Origin: Shewanella algae
GTDB lineage: Bacteria > Pseudomonadota > Gammaproteobacteria > Enterobacterales > Shewanellaceae
Assembly: GCF_009183365.2 (NCBI RefSeq)
Contig: NZ_CP068230.1
Location: 631,001-695,000 of the forward strand
Direction of reading: 5' to 3'
Length of the DNA stretch: 64,000 bases
Shown: in pieces, positions 56,099-64,000 of the stretch
Numbering within the stretch: the first letter of the stretch is position 1
How the letters are laid out: the number at the start of each line of letters is the position of its first letter
Program-made: the position numbers and the translations under genes
Notes under the pieces: generated by a model
What the model was told of the DNA's origin: nothing
The model's database searches: none
The model's input: the letters and a program-made list of their open reading frames with translations, nothing else

Positions 56099-56127
56099 AG
56101 CCGGGTTGACGCTTCAGCTACAGCATT

Positions 56128-56163
56128 GCAAAAAGCCAGTCACTATGACTGGCTTTTTCTTTT
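56128..56163. terminator. Bidirectional terminator of sspAB and the diguanylate cyclase gene
   Basis: AAAAAGCCAGTCA pairs with TGACTGGCTTTTT around a CTA loop. The stop codon of the minus-strand diguanylate cyclase gene (56143-56145) lies in the loop, so its last codons are part of the stem. Confidence 0.88.
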
Positions 56164-57297
56164 CAGTGGCTGCAATACCGCGCCTGCCAGCTCCACTCGG
56201 TTACGACCATTTATCTTGGCCTGATACAGAGCCTTGTCAGCCTGTTTGAGTGCCTCGCTTGCACTATCTCCAGGATCGAGAGTTGCCAGGCCAACAGAAG
56301 CTGTCAGTTGTAGGTAATGACTTTGATATTCCAGGCCTTGTTGTCTGAGGGACTCAAGGAGTTGCTCGCCTCTTTGCTGCAGGGCCTGAGTCCCGGTTTC
56401 ATCCAGCCTCAGCAGTAAGGCAAACTCTTCCCCGCCTATTCTGGCCAGTCGCTCCTGAGGCTTGAGCGCTTTCTTGAGCAGCTTACTGACATGAATAAGG
56501 GCGACATCGCCGGCATCATGGCCAAAGTTATCGTTTATCTTCTTGAAGAAATCCAGATCCAACAGGGCAAGCACCCAGCAGCCCGGCTGCTCTCTTTGCA
56601 GTGCGACTTGGCGCATGAATGCGCGGCGGTTAAGCAATCCGGTCAAGGTGTCTGTGTCGGCCTGATGTTGCAGTACCAGCTCGGCGCGCTCGGCATACAT
56701 TTCGCTGATCAGCAGTATGGCGCAGGAGCTGATAATACATGAGCAGATCACCAAGGCCTTTAAAATGGCCAGAGTGTGTGTAGAAAGCAGGGCGATATCA
56801 GGGTGGGATGGCCAGCCGTGCAGCTCAAAGAAGCTGAACAACCCCAGATTGGCTAACATCAGGATCAGGATGGAACGCCATTCACGGATCTCAAACAGTA
56901 CAACCAACATGATGGCAAACAGCAGGTAATAGCTGTGGATTTTGATACTGGTACCTTGGGCCGTCATTAAAGCTGTGGCGGCATCGGCCATCAACAGCAA
57001 CATTAAACACCACCTGGCGGCAAAGAACTTTCCTTTGTAGTTGAGCAGTAACACCAGAGGCAGCAGGGCAACAAAGGGCAGCTGATTCAAGCCGGAAAGA
57101 ATAAAGCCTTGGTTACCGCTGATATAAAAACCCAAAATAAACAGCAATATAGTTGTTACGGAAACCAGTACGCCCAAGTTGACCTGAATGACTTTGCGCT
57201 CCCGGGTCTTGATAGCACATCTATCACACCCCAGCATCAGCAAAAAATTCAGCAACCTGGTCATATTGGGCATAGGCAAAGCACTTTTATAAGCCAC
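56143..57297 (-). CDS. Membrane-bound diguanylate cyclase
   Basis: This 384-residue protein has five or six N-terminal transmembrane segments (about 50-215) followed by a GGDEF domain (about 225-375). The active site reads GGEEF (RIGGEEFALLL). The product-inhibition RxxD site at the usual distance is replaced by K-P-Q-E, so feedback inhibition by c-di-GMP is probably lost. It makes c-di-GMP. The unidentified sensor region resembles general membrane input domains. Confidence 0.92.
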   Translation of the reverse strand: MAYKSALPMPNMTRLLNFLLMLGCDRCAIKTRERKVIQVNLGVLVSVTTILLFILGFYISGNQGFILSGLNQLPFVALLPLVLLLNYKGKFFAARWCLMLLLMADAATALMTAQGTSIKIHSYYLLFAIMLVVLFEIREWRSILILMLANLGLFSFFELHGWPSHPDIALLSTHTLAILKALVICSCIISSCAILLISEMYAERAELVLQHQADTDTLTGLLNRRAFMRQVALQREQPGCWVLALLDLDFFKKINDNFGHDAGDVALIHVSKLLKKALKPQERLARIGGEEFALLLRLDETGTQALQQRGEQLLESLRQQGLEYQSHYLQLTASVGLATLDPGDSASEALKQADKALYQAKINGRNRVELAGAVLQPLKRKSQS

Positions 57298-57395
57298 TCG
57301 AAATATCAGCTTAATTCAAACCCAGTTGTTGAACCAGTCTTGGCGACAGATAGCAGCGGATTGCCGGTGAAGTTTGGCGGAACGGCCAATGTCTT

Positions 57396-58034
57396 TCAGC
57401 GGTAAGCGGCAGGCATCTCGCCCTCTGTGCCACTTTGGCTTATTCCCAGATTACAGCGGCTATAGAGGCTAGGATTCTTGGCCAAAATGGCAATAAATCT
57501 ACCCAAGCTGGCGCGGGAAGTTTCGGTCCCCAGAAAGCACTCGCCTTTTTGAGTAAGTTGAAACTCTTCTATCGGTTTATCGGTTAACCAGACGGGGCGC
57601 AGTATGGTGTAGTCGAGTGATGAAGCTTCGATAACATTGGCACTTCTGAGGTTAACAGGCCGGGTGAAACCCACCATACTCTTGTCCCAGCTATTGAAGG
57701 GTTCAGGAAGTTCTTCATAGATACCGCCGGCATTGAGTGCAACGAGGCGCTGCACCTGAGCATTTTCCATGGCGTGCACCAGATTTCGGGTCTTGCGGTC
57801 CAAATCCATTCCACCCATGGTGTTTATCACCAGATCGATTCCGGGCAATGCCGAGACCAGGTCATCGACTTTGTTGGCATCCCCCTCAACCAGCCGAACT
57901 CTGTCATTGTAAAGGTGATGCAGTCGTTCAGATCTTCGAAGAAAAAGCGTCAGTTGCACTTCCTTTATCTCCAACAAACGCGGCAAGATGGCTTGCGCCG
58001 AACGGCCATTGGCACCGATTAACAAAATGTGCAT
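57396..58034 (-). CDS. NAD(P)-binding atypical SDR protein
   Basis: This 212-residue Rossmann-fold protein starts MHILLIGANGRSAQAIL (GANGRSA instead of GATGxxG). Motifs for the second half are NTMGGMDLDRKT and VALNAGGIY, followed by a hydrophobic substrate-binding part. The atypical-SDR (NmrA/YwnB-like) group acts as oxidoreductase or sensor, and the substrate is unknown. The ATG at 58034 is seven bases from GGAG. Probably part of the same transcript as the hydrolase. Confidence 0.87.
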   Translation of the reverse strand: MHILLIGANGRSAQAILPRLLEIKEVQLTLFLRRSERLHHLYNDRVRLVEGDANKVDDLVSALPGIDLVINTMGGMDLDRKTRNLVHAMENAQVQRLVALNAGGIYEELPEPFNSWDKSMVGFTRPVNLRSANVIEASSLDYTILRPVWLTDKPIEEFQLTQKGECFLGTETSRASLGRFIAILAKNPSLYSRCNLGISQSGTEGEMPAAYR

Positions 58035-58092
58035 CAACAAACTCCATTAAAGATGAAAGCTGGACAGAGGAGAGCCTCTGTCCGCTTGAAAG

Positions 58093-59184
58093 TTATAAAT
58101 ACTCACCGAAGAATGCGTTCAACTTATCGAAGGGGATCCGCTCCAATTGGTCATAGAGGTCAACATGGTTGGCGTCTTCGATAATCAGCAGTTCCTTGGG
58201 AGAGGCGGCTTCAGCGAAAGCTGTTTCACTGAAATAGCGGGAATGCGCCTTCTCACCGTGGATCAATAAAATAGGCCTGGGAGAGATTTCGGCGATATGA
58301 GTCAGCAGAGGTTGATTCATAAATGACATAGGGTTGGTGATGGTCCAGGACGCATTGGAGTTGATGGCCCTTGGGTGAAAACCACGCGAGGTCTTGTAGT
58401 AATCGGCGTATTCCTGCACAAACCGGGGTTCACCTCCCTTAAGTTCCAGAGAGATTGGGCCATAGCCGGGTGAGCCATTTTCGGCATCCAACCAGCGCTG
58501 TTGGCTCAACTGGCCCAGAATTTCTTTGCGCTGCTCATGAGTCATGCTGTCGTTGTAGCCCTTGGACATGACCCGGGACATGTCATACATGGTGCTGGTT
58601 ACCACGGCCTTGATGCGTTGATCCACTGCGGCAGCGTTCAGTGCCATGCCACCCCAGCCACATATGCCGATAATGCCAATTCGTTGGCGATCCACCTGGC
58701 TTTGCAAGCCGAGAAAATCCACGGCGGCACTGAAATCTTCGGTATTGATATCCGGGGATGCGACGTTCCTGGGTTCTCCACCACTTTCACCTGTATAGGA
58801 GGGGTCAAACGCCAATGTGGCAAAGCCGTATTCGGCCATCTTTTGGGCGTATAGGCCTGATGATTGTTCTTTCACCGCGCCGAAGGGGCCACTTATTGCG
58901 ATTGCGGCCAGCTTGCCCTGCCTTGCTTTTGGCAGGTAGAAGTCGGCGGCCAGGGTGATGCCGTAGCGATTTTTAAAGGTGACTTTTTGATGTTCGACCT
59001 TGTCACTCTTGCTGAAGGTCTTGTCCCAACTGTCACTGAGCTTCAATTCAGACTCGGCCAATGCCGGAGTGGGGATGGTGGTTGCAATGGTCATGGCGAT
59101 ACCGGCTCCTGTCATTTTCAATAGTTCACGACGCCCATTATCGAGCGTCTCAGAGGGGGATTTTGCTGTGTCTAGGTTGTTCAT
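58093..59184 (-). CDS. Tat-exported alpha/beta hydrolase
   Basis: This 363-residue protein has a Tat leader (GRRELLKM, about 17-24) ending near PALA. The nucleophile elbow is GICGWGGM (C175), so a cysteine stands where most alpha/beta hydrolases carry serine. This is also seen in dienelactone-hydrolase-like enzymes. A probable catalytic His lies at DANHVDLYD. Likely a serine/cysteine esterase or dehalogenase-like enzyme; substrate unknown. It lies seven bases after the CMD-like gene. Confidence 0.86.
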   Translation of the reverse strand: MNNLDTAKSPSETLDNGRRELLKMTGAGIAMTIATTIPTPALAESELKLSDSWDKTFSKSDKVEHQKVTFKNRYGITLAADFYLPKARQGKLAAIAISGPFGAVKEQSSGLYAQKMAEYGFATLAFDPSYTGESGGEPRNVASPDINTEDFSAAVDFLGLQSQVDRQRIGIIGICGWGGMALNAAAVDQRIKAVVTSTMYDMSRVMSKGYNDSMTHEQRKEILGQLSQQRWLDAENGSPGYGPISLELKGGEPRFVQEYADYYKTSRGFHPRAINSNASWTITNPMSFMNQPLLTHIAEISPRPILLIHGEKAHSRYFSETAFAEAASPKELLIIEDANHVDLYDQLERIPFDKLNAFFGEYL

Positions 59185-59191
59185 GCTGGTG

Positions 59192-59956
59192 TTACTCTTG
59201 GTTGTAGGGCTGGTGCTCCAGGTGCTGGTTCAGCGCGGTTTGCGCGCGCTCGGCGCTGGCTTGATTCACCAGTTGCTTCAAGCCGGTGATCACAGATGTG
59301 AGTTGCTCAGGTGTTAGTCCCAGATTCATGGCAATGGCTATGTGGGCCTGAAGTTGGGGTTCAGTGCCAGGCAAAACCGCCAACATGGCCAGCGTTGCGA
59401 TTTCCCTGTCATGCCAGCTCAGGTTATCGCGGCTGAAAATATCACCGAATAAATGGGTCTTGAGAAACTCATCAATGGCCGGTGCAAAGTCAAACAGAGG
59501 GCCTTGGACAACGCCTCCAGCCAGTTGTGTCTGGTTGGCTGTACCCGTTGAGAGTAACGCATCACCTTTGGGGAGCGGATGACTGGGCAACTTGCCAATT
59601 TCATCTGTCACGCCGCGAGCCTTGCGTGTCTCTACTACTGACATAAGAGTTCCCAGCGCATTGAGGCTACGGGGAAAGCCGGCGTAGGCATAAACCTGTA
59701 CCAGTATTTCCTTGGTATCGTTGATGGTGAGTCCGGCATCCAGTCCCTGTTCCAGGGCGGTATCCAGCTTGGCCAAGTTACCTTCGGCGGCAAAAGCCGC
59801 AATAGGTACTATCGCTTGCTGTCTTGAGGTTAAAGGCTCTGGTTCTGTCATAGTGGGTGTCCTCGATTGGAGCGTATGGGGTGTTTGTCCGGCAGTCTGA
59901 AATATTGGGATGCAAAGACACAGTATCAGCGGCCAATAACTAATCCCGGGTTTCAT
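59192..59956 (-). CDS. Exported carboxymuconolactone-decarboxylase-like protein (two domains)
   Basis: This 254-residue protein has a hydrophobic signal segment (about 1-24) and then two CMD domains. The first (about 45-120) contains VQVYAYAGFPRSLNALGTL. The second (about 165-240) contains HDREIATLAMLAVLPGTEPQ and LQAHIAIAMNLGLT. The AhpD-type CxxC pair is absent, so thiol peroxidase activity is unlikely. Activity unknown. Overlaps the cupin gene by four bases. Confidence 0.85.
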   Translation of the reverse strand: MKPGISYWPLILCLCIPIFQTAGQTPHTLQSRTPTMTEPEPLTSRQQAIVPIAAFAAEGNLAKLDTALEQGLDAGLTINDTKEILVQVYAYAGFPRSLNALGTLMSVVETRKARGVTDEIGKLPSHPLPKGDALLSTGTANQTQLAGGVVQGPLFDFAPAIDEFLKTHLFGDIFSRDNLSWHDREIATLAMLAVLPGTEPQLQAHIAIAMNLGLTPEQLTSVITGLKQLVNQASAERAQTALNQHLEHQPYNQE

Positions 59957-60456
59957 GGGTGCTTCCCTGTCTTGTCTGCTTGATCCTGTCCCAGATACTG
60001 TTCATCGCTGACCTTTTCCAGCCAACTGACATTACGGCCTTCATTGTCTTGACCCGTGACCACAAGATGTGTCATCGCAGTCTTGGGAGCTGCGCCATGC
60101 CAGTGCTTTATGCCTGCAGGGCACCAGATCACATCGCCTGGCTTTATCTGTTGTCGAGGTTTGCCCCATTCCTGTGTGTAGCCTACGCCCTGAGTCACAA
60201 TAATTTGTTGGCCTTTGGGATGGATATGCCAGGCTGTGCGGGTACCAGGCTCAAAGGTGACATAGGCTGCAGATGCATTGATTTCATCGGTCGCAGGAAA
60301 CAGTGGGTCGATACGTGCTGCACCAGTGAAAAATTGCTCTGGCCCGGCAATTGAAGGCCGGGAACCTGATTCTGAGATACTTTGCTTTGGCTGAGCAGCC
60401 ACATTTGGCAGCGAAATGAGCAATAATGTGCAAGTGAATATGAAGTTGAGTTTCAT
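59953..60456 (-). CDS. Exported cupin protein with HNL-type metal ligands
   Basis: This 167-residue protein has a signal peptide (about 1-21, ending NVAA). The single cupin domain has HIHPKGQ and GIKHWHGA. The ligand pattern His-x-His-x3-Gln...His resembles Mn-cupin hydroxynitrile-lyase-like proteins rather than the usual Glu form. No signature decides its substrate. It overlaps the CMD-like gene and lies four bases after the cyclophilin-like gene. Confidence 0.85.
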   Translation of the reverse strand: MKLNFIFTCTLLLISLPNVAAQPKQSISESGSRPSIAGPEQFFTGAARIDPLFPATDEINASAAYVTFEPGTRTAWHIHPKGQQIIVTQGVGYTQEWGKPRQQIKPGDVIWCPAGIKHWHGAAPKTAMTHLVVTGQDNEGRNVSWLEKVSDEQYLGQDQADKTGKHP

Positions 60457-60460
60457 TGCT

Positions 60461-60994
60461 TTACTCCTTGTTAGAGTGAGACTTGAGCTGTTTACTTTCG
60501 ATAAGCCCCGCTTTTTCTATGCGGATTTTCTGCCTGCCTGAAAATTTCATCAGCTCTTTGCCAGTGTCTATCCGCCCTAGCGGGATCAAGCCTTGGGCGT
60601 AGCCGTGATCACGATAGAAAATGGCCAGATTCCCCCAAGGGGCGTAATAGGTGAGGTCGCCAACCTTGGCCGAATGCCCGCTGGGGACATCCAAGGTGGA
60701 GAGCTTTTTGGGTAAGTCCGCTATTTTCTCACTGGCGCCATAGTCGCTCAGTTCAAGTTCAAGGGGTAACAAGGCAAGAAAATCCCGGCTGGCAGAGTTG
60801 TCTTCCAGGCTCGCGACCAGGGTTTTGCCGTCCAGTAACAGAGTTATGCTGTGCATGATTTTTGTCTCCTCAATCTGAGTGGATAACCGGTCTTGAGCCT
60901 GAGACATTTGTCCTCCAAGGAAAGGCAGGACAAACATAAATACCTTGGTTATCTTTAAACAGGCTGTATTGGTCAAAGGCTTTGTCCATGTCAT
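60461..60994 (-). CDS. Exported cyclophilin-like fold protein
   Basis: This 177-residue protein has an N-terminal hydrophobic segment (about 15-33, ending near SQAQ). The domain (about 45-165) resembles the bacterial cyclophilin-like (Cyclophil_like) family: LLLDGKTLVASLEDNSASRD, LPLELELSDYGASEK and YAPWGNLAIFYRDHGYAQGL. Its role is unknown. It is frequently near cupin and CMD genes in proteobacteria (my recollection). Two bases after the MFS gene. Confidence 0.82.
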   Translation of the reverse strand: MTWTKPLTNTACLKITKVFMFVLPFLGGQMSQAQDRLSTQIEETKIMHSITLLLDGKTLVASLEDNSASRDFLALLPLELELSDYGASEKIADLPKKLSTLDVPSGHSAKVGDLTYYAPWGNLAIFYRDHGYAQGLIPLGRIDTGKELMKFSGRQKIRIEKAGLIESKQLKSHSNKE

Positions 60995-60996
60995 CG

Positions 60997-62217
60997 TCAG
61001 ACCCTATCCTTTTGGCTTTTCGGGGTTTCGTAGCCTTGTGTTACCCCGGCCAAAGCTGTGGATAGCAACAGCAGCAGGGCGCTGATACCAAAACAGAGTT
61101 GGTGGCCACCAATGTCGAATAACACACCTCCCAAGGTAGAACCCAAGGCGATAGAGAGCTGAATGACTGCGACCATCAGGCCACCGGCTGTTTCGGCCGA
61201 TTGCGGAATAGTCCGTGGCACCCAGGCCCACCAACCCACAGGGGCGGCTGTGGCGATAAGTCCCCAGAGGAGTAACAACACAATCACCAGGATCAATTGA
61301 GTGCCAAAGAACGCCAAACCGAGTGCGCTGACAGCCATCAACAAGGGCATGATTTTCAGCGTCAGATAAAATTGTCGTTTCAGAGCCCCATTGATAAGGC
61401 TGGTGCCTATGAGCCCGGCCAGGCCTATGAGCAACAGGATCAGGGATAATGGCTTTACAGCCACTTGTGTGACGCTTTCCAGAAACGGGCGAACATAAGT
61501 GAATAGGGTAAACTGCCCCATAAACAAACTGGCAATCGCCAGCATACCGGCCAGTACTACTGGAGTGCGTAACAAGCCCAGTACCGCAAAAGTGCCGCGG
61601 ATCCTCGCTGAACGCTCTCTAACCGGCATGGACGGCAGGCTAAGCCATTGCCAAATCAGGGTGATGACAGCTATTGGCAATAAACAGAGAAAGGCGCCAC
61701 GCCAACTAAGCAGTGAGCCCAGATAAGCGCCGAGAGGGGCTGCCAAAATCATCGCCAAGGCGTTCCCGCCATTGAAGATGGCCAGCGCTTTGGGGACTTG
61801 TTCACTCGGTACCAAGCGCATGGCAATAGCCGCCGACATGGACCAGAATCCACCTATGACGACACCGATCAGTGCCCGGCCCAGCAAGTAACTGGCATAG
61901 CTATCGGACAGACCTATGATGAGGCCGGAAATCCCCATCAGCCCTGTCAGTCCCAGAAGCAGTGTTTTACGGTTTACCTTACCGGCCAGTACCGGGATAA
62001 GTAAGCTGGTCACCACGGCCAATATGCCGGAAATGGCTATCCCTTGGCCGGCCATTCCTTCGGTTATCTGCAGGGATGAGGCTATAGGAGTCAACAGGCT
62101 GACCGGCATAAATTCAGACGCAATTAGGACGAAGACACATAACGACATGGCAAAGACACCACTCCAGCAGGCGGTATCTTCAGTGGTTGGAAGCGGGTCT
62201 GTAACTGAATGGCTCAT
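60997..62217 (-). CDS. MFS drug/metabolite exporter (DHA1-like)
   Basis: This protein of ~406 residues has twelve transmembrane segments. EFMPVSLLTPIASSLQITEG is typical of AraJ/NepI/YdhP-type exporters. The ATG at 62217 (MSHSVTDPLPTTE) is preferred. The frame is open to 62328, but that start would sit in the predicted LysR operator and add 37 residues without membrane character. Divergent from the lysR gene. First in its operon. Confidence 0.88.
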   Translation of the reverse strand: MSHSVTDPLPTTEDTACWSGVFAMSLCVFVLIASEFMPVSLLTPIASSLQITEGMAGQGIAISGILAVVTSLLIPVLAGKVNRKTLLLGLTGLMGISGLIIGLSDSYASYLLGRALIGVVIGGFWSMSAAIAMRLVPSEQVPKALAIFNGGNALAMILAAPLGAYLGSLLSWRGAFLCLLPIAVITLIWQWLSLPSMPVRERSARIRGTFAVLGLLRTPVVLAGMLAIASLFMGQFTLFTYVRPFLESVTQVAVKPLSLILLLIGLAGLIGTSLINGALKRQFYLTLKIMPLLMAVSALGLAFFGTQLILVIVLLLLWGLIATAAPVGWWAWVPRTIPQSAETAGGLMVAVIQLSIALGSTLGGVLFDIGGHQLCFGISALLLLLSTALAGVTQGYETPKSQKDRV

Positions 62218-62322
62218 AGATTGAGAATTTCCCCTCAGGAGTAGCTGGCGCTGGTAGCCGCTGATGGATGAATCTATGACCAGCAGAATAGGTCTGGACG
62301 CCTGTGGTAACAAGCGCTCTAA

Positions 62323-62350
62323 ATTCATTGAAACTATGAATTCAATTCAT
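62323..62350. promoter_or_regulatory. Putative LysR operator in the lysR-MFS intergenic region
   Basis: ATTCAT-N7-ATGAAT-TCA-ATTCAT contains a 7-1-7 perfect palindrome (62336-62350, centre C) and an overlapping 6-7-6 inverted repeat (62323-62341). Position between the two divergent genes and dyad symmetry fit LysR-type binding sites (T-N11-A type). Not verified. Confidence 0.5.
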
Positions 62351-62449
62351 TAATGATGGATGTTTTTCGGTTATATTGGCCTGGTTTTCGAAGTATTCTT
62401 GTGAATATTTGATTGATTTGGTGAGCTGAAGGCCAAGCTGGGGAATAAT

Positions 62450-63349
62450 ATGAAGCGGGAAGAATTGAGTGATTTAACTCTATTTATGGCGGTCGCTGAA
62501 GAGCGCAGTTTTACTCGCGCGGCGACCCGACTCGAGCTGTCCCAATCCGCGGTCAGCCATGCAATAAGGCGCCTGGAAGAGGGGGTTGGTATCAAATTAC
62601 TCAATCGTACTTCCCGTAAAGTGTCCACCACAGATGCAGGTGAAAAATTGTTGGCGGCCCTCAAGCCAGGGCTGGGGATGATCAATGCGAGAATTGAAGA
62701 GTTGCGACTATTGGGCGATGCCCCTAGAGGATTGGTGAGACTGGCTACCAGTAAACCTGCGCTGCGAACCCTGCTGTGGCCCAAGTTGTCACAGATAGTG
62801 CGTGACTACCCGGAAGTGCAGATTGAGCTGAATCTGGAAAGTCGCCTCACGGATTTGACTGAAGAACGTTTCGATGCCGGGGTAAGGCTGCGGGAGTTTG
62901 TCGGCCCGGACATGATTGCCGTGAAAATTGGCCCCGCTGTGCGATTGGCAGCCGTGGCCACCCCTGAATACTTCAAACGCCATGGCGTGCCAAAGCACCC
63001 CCATGACTTGGACGAGCATGCTTGCCTAGTATTGAGGTTTCATGCTCATGCACCCGTCTATGACTGGGAGTTTGAAAAAGAGGGCGAAGAGATAGTCAAA
63101 CATGTATCCGGCCCCTTTATTTTCAGTGAGAGTGATGTGTGTATTGAAGCGGCCAAGGCCGGGCACGGCATTGCCTTTGTTACCGAAGCCGAAGTGACGG
63201 AAGAGATAGAGAATGGATCCCTTCGGCGGGTGTTGGCCGATTGGTGTCCGCCGTTTGAAGGATACTGCCTGTGTTATTCCGGGCGGCGTAATATCAGTTC
63301 GGCATTCAGGTTGGTTATCGACAGACTCAGGTATGAGGGTAAGGATTGA
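62450..63349 (+). CDS. LysR-family transcriptional regulator
   Basis: This 299-residue regulator has an N-terminal winged HTH (about 5-63), containing FTRAATRLELSQSAVSHAIR. The LysR substrate-binding domain (about 88-295) follows. It is divergent from the MFS-cyclophilin-cupin-CMD-hydrolase cluster and is its likely regulator. Effector unknown. Confidence 0.93.
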   Translation: MKREELSDLTLFMAVAEERSFTRAATRLELSQSAVSHAIRRLEEGVGIKLLNRTSRKVSTTDAGEKLLAALKPGLGMINARIEELRLLGDAPRGLVRLATSKPALRTLLWPKLSQIVRDYPEVQIELNLESRLTDLTEERFDAGVRLREFVGPDMIAVKIGPAVRLAAVATPEYFKRHGVPKHPHDLDEHACLVLRFHAHAPVYDWEFEKEGEEIVKHVSGPFIFSESDVCIEAAKAGHGIAFVTEAEVTEEIENGSLRRVLADWCPPFEGYCLCYSGRRNISSAFRLVIDRLRYEGKD

Positions 63350-63591
63350 ACTGGCCTCTAGGAGAACCGGCCCAAGGCATCTATTCGGGATACAATAAGT
63401 TTGTCGTTTGAATGAACCAATAGCTGACCGAATAAAGCTATCCTTGTTCATCCCCAGGTTGAACCTGCTCAGCGTTAAACGTAACATAGCGTGCGCAAAA
63501 AGATGGCGCCTGAAAAAGATGGAATACCTACAGCGGTATCTTGTTTGCGGCACTGTAAGCCCTATCTCTTAAATCAATCGGTTCCCGTTAT

Positions 63592-64000
63592 ATGCTGCTG
63601 ATGATCGACAACTATGATTCCTTTACCTTCAATCTGGTGCAGTATTTTCAGCAGTTGGGGCAGCAGCCTGTTATCAAGCGCAACGATGAGATTGGGCTCG
63701 ATGAGATCCGCGAGCTGGCGCCGGATTATCTGGTGATCTCTCCCGGGCCCTGTAGCCCGGATCAGGCGGGGATCTCGCTGGCCGCCATCGAATATTTTGC
63801 CGGTAAGTTGCCTATCTTGGGTGTCTGTCTTGGGCACCAGTCGCTGGCTCAGGTATTCGGTGCCAAGGTGGTTCGGGCCAAGCGGGTGATGCATGGCAAG
63901 ACATCGGCAATCAGTCACAATGGTCGCGGGCTGTTTCAAGGTCTGGCCAACCCCTTGACCGTGACCCGCTATCACTCGCTGTTGATTGACAGCATGCCTG
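63592..64000 (+). CDS. pabA: Glutamine amidotransferase subunit PabA/TrpG (5' part)
   Basis: Starting at the ATG at 63592 ([19 protein letters not shown]) there are 136 open codons to the window edge, so the C-terminus is missing. [12 protein letters not shown] and [10 protein letters not shown] (catalytic Cys) are class I glutamine-amidotransferase motifs, and TRYHSLLID is a further conserved segment. It gives ammonia for 4-amino-4-deoxychorismate and/or anthranilate synthesis. The choice between pabA and trpG is by subtype impression; no trp genes are seen in the window. Confidence 0.85.
   Translation, partial: MLLMIDNYDSFTFNLVQYFQQLGQQPVIKRNDEIGLDEIRELAPDYLVISPGPCSPDQAGISLAAIEYFAGKLPILGVCLGHQSLAQVFGAKVVRAKRVMHGKTSAISHNGRGLFQGLANPLTVTRYHSLLIDSMP

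Overview
This is a gammaproteobacterial chromosome segment, most likely from a Shewanella species. I infer this from gene content and order, not from a database search. Supporting signs are the rpsF-priB-rpsR-rplI / dnaB-alr block, the nudF-DUF1249-cpdA-yqiA-parE-parC block with tolC divergent, the rsgA-psd-mscM / orn block, the tsaE-amiB-mutL-miaA-hfq-hflX-hflK-hflC superoperon, petABC-sspA-sspB, a full tetrathionate reductase locus and an S46 dipeptidyl-peptidase. No rRNA, insertion sequence, prophage or CRISPR array is visible.

Layout. 1-571: 5' part of a DUF481 outer-membrane protein (minus strand, runs off the window). 653-2260: promoter, rpsF-priB-rpsR-rplI and terminator. 2461-4662: S46 peptidase (minus). 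4793-7344: dnaB and alr. 7401-7868: cheX (minus). 8050-15663: tetrathionate respiration, with ttrBCA on the minus strand and ttrSR divergent. 15797-16783: dusA. 16957-18019: a small envelope operon behind a sigma-54-like promoter, with a PspC-domain protein but no PspA. 18082-18822: enoyl-CoA hydratase (minus). 18875-21064: PCu(A)C copper chaperone, DUF2333 protein and an outer-membrane beta-barrel. 21133-22449: tolC (minus). 22686-30623: nudF, DUF1249, cpdA, yqiA, parE, a secreted beta-propeller protein and parC. 30685-30876: bfd (minus) with a Fur-like box. 31063-39260: mostly minus-strand dehydrogenase, ugpQ-like, mscM, DMT transporter, psd and rsgA, with a plus-strand DUF3392 gene. 39373-39918: orn.

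39949-41068 is the most unusual stretch. It has one strong promoter, five tRNA-Gly(GCC) genes and six degenerate tRNA-like units of about 80 bp, partly in exact 80-bp tandem. 41267-42067: an uncharacterised helical protein and a small membrane protein. 42144-52043: nnrED-tsaE-amiB-mutL-miaA-hfq-hflX-hflK-hflC. 52422-56098: petABC, sspA and sspB. 56143-57297: a membrane diguanylate cyclase (minus).

57396-63349 is an accessory cluster. A LysR regulator is divergent from MFS transporter, cyclophilin-like, cupin, carboxymuconolactone-decarboxylase-like, alpha/beta-hydrolase and NAD(P)-binding genes, and four of these products carry export signals. 63592-64000: 5' part of pabA/trpG.

Most of the window is conserved housekeeping sequence. 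The parts worth a second look are the tRNA-Gly/pseudo-tRNA array, the PspA-less psp-like operon with an unlisted 35-residue membrane protein, and the exported cupin/CMD/cyclophilin cluster.
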